9,092 nt of DNA from an uncultured Porphyromonas sp. (GTDB taxonomy: Bacteria > Bacteroidota > Bacteroidia > Bacteroidales > Porphyromonadaceae). Position 1 is the first letter of the stretch. Each line of letters opens with the position of its first letter. Both the position numbers and the translations under genes were made by a program. The stretch lies in contig NZ_CAKRLH010000057.1 of assembly GCF_934359325.1 (NCBI RefSeq), positions 1 through 9,092 on the forward strand. The letters are read 5' to 3'. The notes beneath the pieces are model-generated. The model saw only the letters and a program-made list of their open reading frames with translations. It made no database searches and was not told the DNA's origin. Shown one piece after another: positions 5,788-9,092 of the stretch.

Positions 5788-6990
5788 ATGAAAGGACGCG
5801 TACTTATCATCGGTGCCGGTGGCGTCGGTACCGTCGTGGCTCATAAGGTGGCCATGAATAGGGACATCTTCACCGACATCACCATCGCTAGCCGGACGAA
5901 GAGCACCGTGGATGCCCTCGTCGCTAAGATCCCCGGCGGCAAGGACTTCATCAAGACCGCTCAGGTGGATGCCGACGACGTGGAGCAGCTCTGCGTACTC
6001 ATGCAGCGCGTACAGCCCGAGCTGGTGATCAATGTCGCCCTCCCGTATCAGGACCTCCCCATCATGGATGCCTGCCTCCGCTGCGGGGTCAATTACCTCG
6101 ACACCGCCAACTACGAGCCCAAGGACGAGGCGAAGTATGAGTACAGCTGGCAGTGGGCGTATCAGGATCGATTCAAGGAAGCGGGCCTCACCGCCATCCT
6201 CGGCTGCGGGTTTGATCCCGGTGTCTGCAGCGTCTACACCGCCTACGCCGCCAAGCACCACTTTGACGAGATCACCCACCTCGACATTGTCGACTGCAAC
6301 GCCGGTGACCACCACAAGGCCTTCGCCACTAACTTCAATCCCGAGATCAACATCCGCGAGGTGACCCAGCACGGGCGCTACTATGAGGACGGCAAGTGGA
6401 TCACCACCGAGCCGCTCGAGATCCACAAGACCCTCACCTACCCCGAGGTGGGTCCCCGTGAGAGCTACCTTATGTACCACGAGGAGCTGGAGAGCCTGGT
6501 GAAGAACTACCCCTCCCTCCGTCGGGCGCGCTTCTGGATGACTTTCGGACAGGAGTACCTGACCCACCTCCGTGTGATTCAGAATATCGGCATGGCCGGC
6601 ATCGAGCCGATCAAGTACAAGGGCGTCGACATCATCCCCCTGCAGTTCCTCAAGGCAGTCCTCCCCGACCCCAAGGAGCTCGGGAGTGACTACACCGGCC
6701 AGACCTCCATTGGCTGCCGCATCCGCGGGCTGCGTGGCGGTGAGGAGCACACCTACTACATTTACAATAATACCGACCACGCTGAGGCCTACAAAGAGAC
6801 CGGCGCCCAGGGCGTGAGCTACACCACCGGTGTCCCCGCGACCACCGGCGCGATCATGTTCTTCAAGGGCCTCTGGAGTGGTCATGGCGTCTTCAATGTC
6901 GAGGAGTTTGACCCCGATCCCTTCCTCGAGGAGGTGGCCAAGCAGGGGCTCCCCTGGCACGAGCTGCACGACATCGATCTGGAGCTCTGA
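5788..6990 (+). CDS. Carboxynorspermidine synthase (saccharopine dehydrogenase family)
   Basis: The 400-residue product belongs to the saccharopine dehydrogenase-like reductases and best fits carboxynorspermidine/carboxyspermidine dehydrogenase. That enzyme condenses aspartate semialdehyde with a diamine and reduces the imine with NADPH in the alternative polyamine pathway. The Rossmann nucleotide site GAGGVG is at residues 9-14, after strand RVLIIG, and a basic ASRTKS segment follows the second strand. Other family-like blocks are VINVALPYQD, NYLDTANYE, LGCGFDPGVCSVYTAY, DCNAGDHHKAFATNFNPEINIRE and TTGVPATTGA. The partner carboxynorspermidine decarboxylase is not in this window. The gene has its own -7 box and ends 42 bases before the recA ATG. 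A saccharopine or lysine-pathway role is less likely, given the match to the polyamine subgroup, but needs alignment to settle. Confidence 0.85.
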   Translation: MKGRVLIIGAGGVGTVVAHKVAMNRDIFTDITIASRTKSTVDALVAKIPGGKDFIKTAQVDADDVEQLCVLMQRVQPELVINVALPYQDLPIMDACLRCGVNYLDTANYEPKDEAKYEYSWQWAYQDRFKEAGLTAILGCGFDPGVCSVYTAYAAKHHFDEITHLDIVDCNAGDHHKAFATNFNPEINIREVTQHGRYYEDGKWITTEPLEIHKTLTYPEVGPRESYLMYHEELESLVKNYPSLRRARFWMTFGQEYLTHLRVIQNIGMAGIEPIKYKGVDIIPLQFLKAVLPDPKELGSDYTGQTSIGCRIRGLRGGEEHTYYIYNNTDHAEAYKETGAQGVSYTTGVPATTGAIMFFKGLWSGHGVFNVEEFDPDPFLEEVAKQGLPWHELHDIDLEL

Positions 6991-7032
6991 TGACCTCTTT
7001 TATAAAGGAAAAAATAAGTGACAAGCACTACT

Positions 7033-8112
<1,080 letters not shown>

Positions 8113-8238
8113 GAAGGAGTCGGTAGGAGAGAGGGAGAAAGCGCTCTTTGATAGATGCAGTTGACAATTTCGGCTCTTAAAGTCAAAAAGTTTGCTAAGA
8201 AGTCCTTTGATTTCTGCTAAGTAGCAGCTTTACCCACC
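8113..8238. other. Spacer after recA with weak secondary structure
   Basis: The 126 bases after the recA stop become AT-rich and contain no convincing ORF. The only structures are a short stem CTGCT/AGCAG (8214-8218 with 8223-8227) and TTGAC/GTCAA (8161-8165 with 8182-8186). Neither has a T-run, so I see no clear recA terminator. Confidence 0.4.
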
Positions 8239-8269
8239 TTGACGTGCAGATCATTTTGTCGCACCTTTG
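8239..8269 (+). promoter_or_regulatory. Promoter of a small transcription unit
   Basis: TTG (8239-8241), a 20-base spacer and CACCTTTG (8262-8269) match the Bacteroidetes promoter layout with one mismatch in the first base of TAnnTTTG. Transcription should begin near 8274. The sequence after the box (CACC) resembles the two promoters near 8691 and 8810. Confidence 0.6.
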
Positions 8270-8287
8270 CACCATTACAATCACAAG

Positions 8288-8326
8288 ATGCGTAACCTAA
8301 TCAATCTTTCTTACCTAACATCCTAA
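8288..8326 (+). CDS. Possible 12-residue leader peptide
   Basis: An ATG about 14 bases after the predicted transcription start opens a 12-codon frame, MRNLINLSYLTS, closed by TAA. Three codons are leucine (CTA twice, CTT once), with two Asn and one Ile. Its position close to the 5' end and ahead of a strong hairpin is what one expects of a leader peptide. Chance ORFs of this size are common, there is no ribosome-binding sequence to help, and I know no homologue with certainty. Confidence 0.3.
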   Translation: MRNLINLSYLTS

Positions 8327-8345
8327 TATTTTGTGGAACCTATAG

Positions 8346-8373
8346 TAAGGGTTGCACGGGAGTGCAACCCTTA
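8346..8373 (+). promoter_or_regulatory. Perfect 12-bp hairpin with GGGA loop
   Basis: TAAGGGTTGCAC (8346-8357) and GTGCAACCCTTA (8362-8373) are exact complements around the tetraloop GGGA, and a G-T and an A-T pair can extend the stem by two. The bases after it (TTTACTT, with TTA closing the stem) are T-rich but interrupted, so it could act as a weak terminator or as a structural element of the small RNA. Confidence 0.65.
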
Positions 8374-8409
8374 TTTACTTCCACAGGAGAGAAAGAGCCA
8401 CACCATAGA

Positions 8410-8452
8410 GAGGGCAGATCCATCGCAAGCAGGGTCTGCCCTCCTTTTTTTT
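8410..8452 (+). terminator. Strong intrinsic terminator
   Basis: GAGGGCAGATCC (8410-8421) pairs with GGGTCTGCCCTC (8432-8443) over 12 bp, with one G-T wobble, around a ten-base loop. A single C and then eight T residues (8445-8452) follow at once. This is a textbook rho-independent terminator for plus-strand transcription and would end the small transcript begun near 8274. Confidence 0.85.
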
Positions 8453-8475
8453 GCTTGATCCGATCTCGCAGAAGT

Positions 8476-8535
8476 CTAATACCGGTAATAGTGATGACTA
8501 ATACCGGTAATAGAGATCACTAATACCGGTATTAG
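8476..8535. repeat. Three-unit palindromic repeat, 22-bp period
   Basis: The units are CTAATACCGGTAATAG at 8476-8491 and again at 8498-8513, then CTAATACCGGTATTAG at 8520-8535. The six-base spacers are TGATGA and AGATCA. The third unit is a perfect 16-bp palindrome and the first two miss it by one position. It starts 24 bases after the terminator's T-run. The core and period match the element at 61-98. Confidence 0.85.
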
Positions 8536-8667
8536 ACTGAGAGCTGATGGGGACGGGCCTCCGGGCTGTCGAGGGGAGGGGTCGGGATACGCTGTGAGAT
8601 CTCCATTTTTCTACCTGCTGATTATCAGTCATGTGCGTGAGGATCCTAAGGAAATATTGGGGTGGGG
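8536..8667. other. Intergenic stretch without recognised content
   Basis: Between the palindromic repeat and the first of two tandem promoters I see no ORF with coding character, no promoter and no clear hairpin. Short frames cross it in several phases, but none resembles a known protein. Confidence 0.4.
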
Positions 8668-8668
8668 C

Positions 8669-8698
8669 TTGCGGGAATGGGGAAAAGTCGTACCTTTG
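8669..8698 (+). promoter_or_regulatory. Upstream promoter of a tandem pair (P1)
   Basis: TTG (8669-8671), a 19-base spacer and TACCTTTG (8691-8698) match the Bacteroidetes consensus exactly. The -7 box overlaps a perfect inverted repeat, CTTTGC (8694-8699) and GCAAAG (8704-8709), that spans the expected transcription start. Flanking bases are shared with a second promoter 119 bp downstream. Confidence 0.75.
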
Positions 8699-8787
8699 CA
8701 CTCGCAAAGCCGAGAGGGGTACGCTCCTGAGGTGCTCCGGCAGAGGTCGGGGCGAGCGGGTTGCGGAAAAAGAAATTTCCGGATCGC

Positions 8788-8817
8788 TTGCAGGAATGAA
8801 AATCTTTCGTACCTTTG
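8788..8817 (+). promoter_or_regulatory. Downstream promoter of a tandem pair (P2)
   Basis: TTG (8788-8790), a 19-base spacer and TACCTTTG (8810-8817) repeat the architecture of P1 at a 119-bp offset. Both share CTTGC, then GGAATG after one variable base, then TCGTACCTTTGCACTC. Tandem strong promoters without a nearby ORF are typical of rRNA or tRNA operons, so the transcript probably continues past the right edge. Confidence 0.75.
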
Positions 8818-8822
8818 CACTC

Positions 8823-9092
8823 ACATCGCCGCCCGAGGGGCTGGAGATGCTGAAAAGAGAGATCATAGACATAAAGATAAGACAAGGGCATCGCCCTTCT
8901 TAGAGATTTAGAGATAAGGAGCGAGCGATGTGAATTGTGTAAGTACAAGACAAGAAAACAAGTAGTATACCAGTTTTCACGATGGGACAGTAGTGTCACT
9001 TCGTCTGAGACCTATAGAGATACAACTTGGGTGAAAGTTTAAGTGACGATATATATACGTCAACGTACGAAACCAATAAAGCGAAGAGCAAC
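8823..9092 (+). other. Probable untranslated leader of a stable-RNA operon
   Basis: About 270 bases follow the second tandem promoter without a credible ORF, tRNA or recognisable start of 16S rRNA. It holds a small hairpin AAGGGC/GCCCTT (8884-8898), a tandem 8-bp repeat TTAGAGAT (8900-8915), the inverted repeat GACA/TGTC (8987-8998 region), and AT-rich sequence near 9050. That the operon encodes rRNA is inferred only from the promoter arrangement and the lack of any gene. Confidence 0.35.

Larger units (their letters stand above)
8274..8452 (+). ncRNA. Predicted small RNA or leader-type transcript of about 180 nt
   Basis: A promoter (8239-8269) and a strong intrinsic terminator (8410-8452) bracket about 180 bases with no protein gene of normal size. 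The transcript would hold a 12-codon ORF (8288-8326), an AU-rich linker and a perfect 12-bp hairpin (8346-8373). Upstream bases GTGGAACC (8333-8340) can pair with GGTTGCAC (8350-8357), with one mismatch, as an alternative to that hairpin. This is the layout of a peptide-controlled attenuator, yet no gene follows before termination. I do not recognise a known RNA family, and the exact ends are inferred. Confidence 0.5.

Noticed and set aside
5323..6969. A 548-codon open frame on the minus strand opposite coaD and the polyamine gene
   Set aside because: It is antisense to two genes with strong family matches, its product is a monotonous mix of Val, Leu, Gly, Asp and Glu expected from reversed GC-rich codons, and it crosses their intergenic region with no recognisable domain.
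8141..8155. BoxA-like GCTCTTTGATA soon after recA
   Set aside because: It resembles rRNA antitermination boxA only in part and lies far upstream of the likely stable-RNA promoters, so chance similarity is the simpler reading.
8476..8535. CRISPR-like array
   Set aside because: The spacers are only six bases and the repeats are 16 bp, far too short for CRISPR, and no cas gene is nearby.
8594..8999. Several open frames of 60-120 codons on both strands in the right intergenic region
   Set aside because: They overlap the two promoters in conflicting frames, have no resemblance to known proteins and no codon bias like the neighbouring genes.

Overview
The window looks like chromosomal DNA from a GC-rich member of the Bacteroidales, most likely Porphyromonas or a close relative. 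This rests on repeated promoter elements of the Bacteroidetes type (TAnnTTTG, here mostly TACCTTTG, several with an upstream TTG at 19-20 bp), the near absence of Shine-Dalgarno sequences, and the type of proteins encoded (ParE, CoaD, carboxynorspermidine synthase, DUF4230 and DUF6804 families). Genus is an inference; no rRNA is present to confirm it.

Left part (1-1771): a short intergenic stretch with three inverted repeats, then a tightly overlapping three-gene operon on the minus strand. Reading 5' to 3' it encodes a small four-helix membrane protein (DUF6804-like), a DUF4230-like lipoprotein, and a second DUF4230-like protein anchored by an N-terminal helix. Its promoter lies at 1741-1771 and leaves an almost leaderless mRNA. 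None of the three has an assigned function.

Middle (1772-6990): a divergent promoter region, then a plus-strand run in which genes abut or overlap: a GNAT-type acetyltransferase homologue, the B subunit of topoisomerase IV (parE), and phosphopantetheine adenylyltransferase (coaD). A long hairpin sits in the last codons of coaD. Carboxynorspermidine synthase follows behind its own TACCTTTG box.

Right part (6991-9092): recA, 42 bp after the polyamine gene, then about 980 bp without a convincing protein gene. That stretch is structured. It contains a compact promoter-to-terminator unit (8239-8452) with a 12-codon ORF and a perfect 12-bp hairpin, a three-unit palindromic repeat of 22-bp period (8476-8535), and two near-duplicate promoters (8669-8698 and 8788-8817) that fire towards the right edge, probably into a stable-RNA operon beyond the window. 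A related 22-bp-period palindromic repeat is also present at the left edge (61-98).

Most genes are ordinary housekeeping genes. The points most worth a second look are the repeat family, the small transcription unit after recA, an unusual residue in the ParE TOPRIM motif (EGLSA where EGDSA is expected), and a one-residue shortening of DNA-binding loop L2 in RecA.
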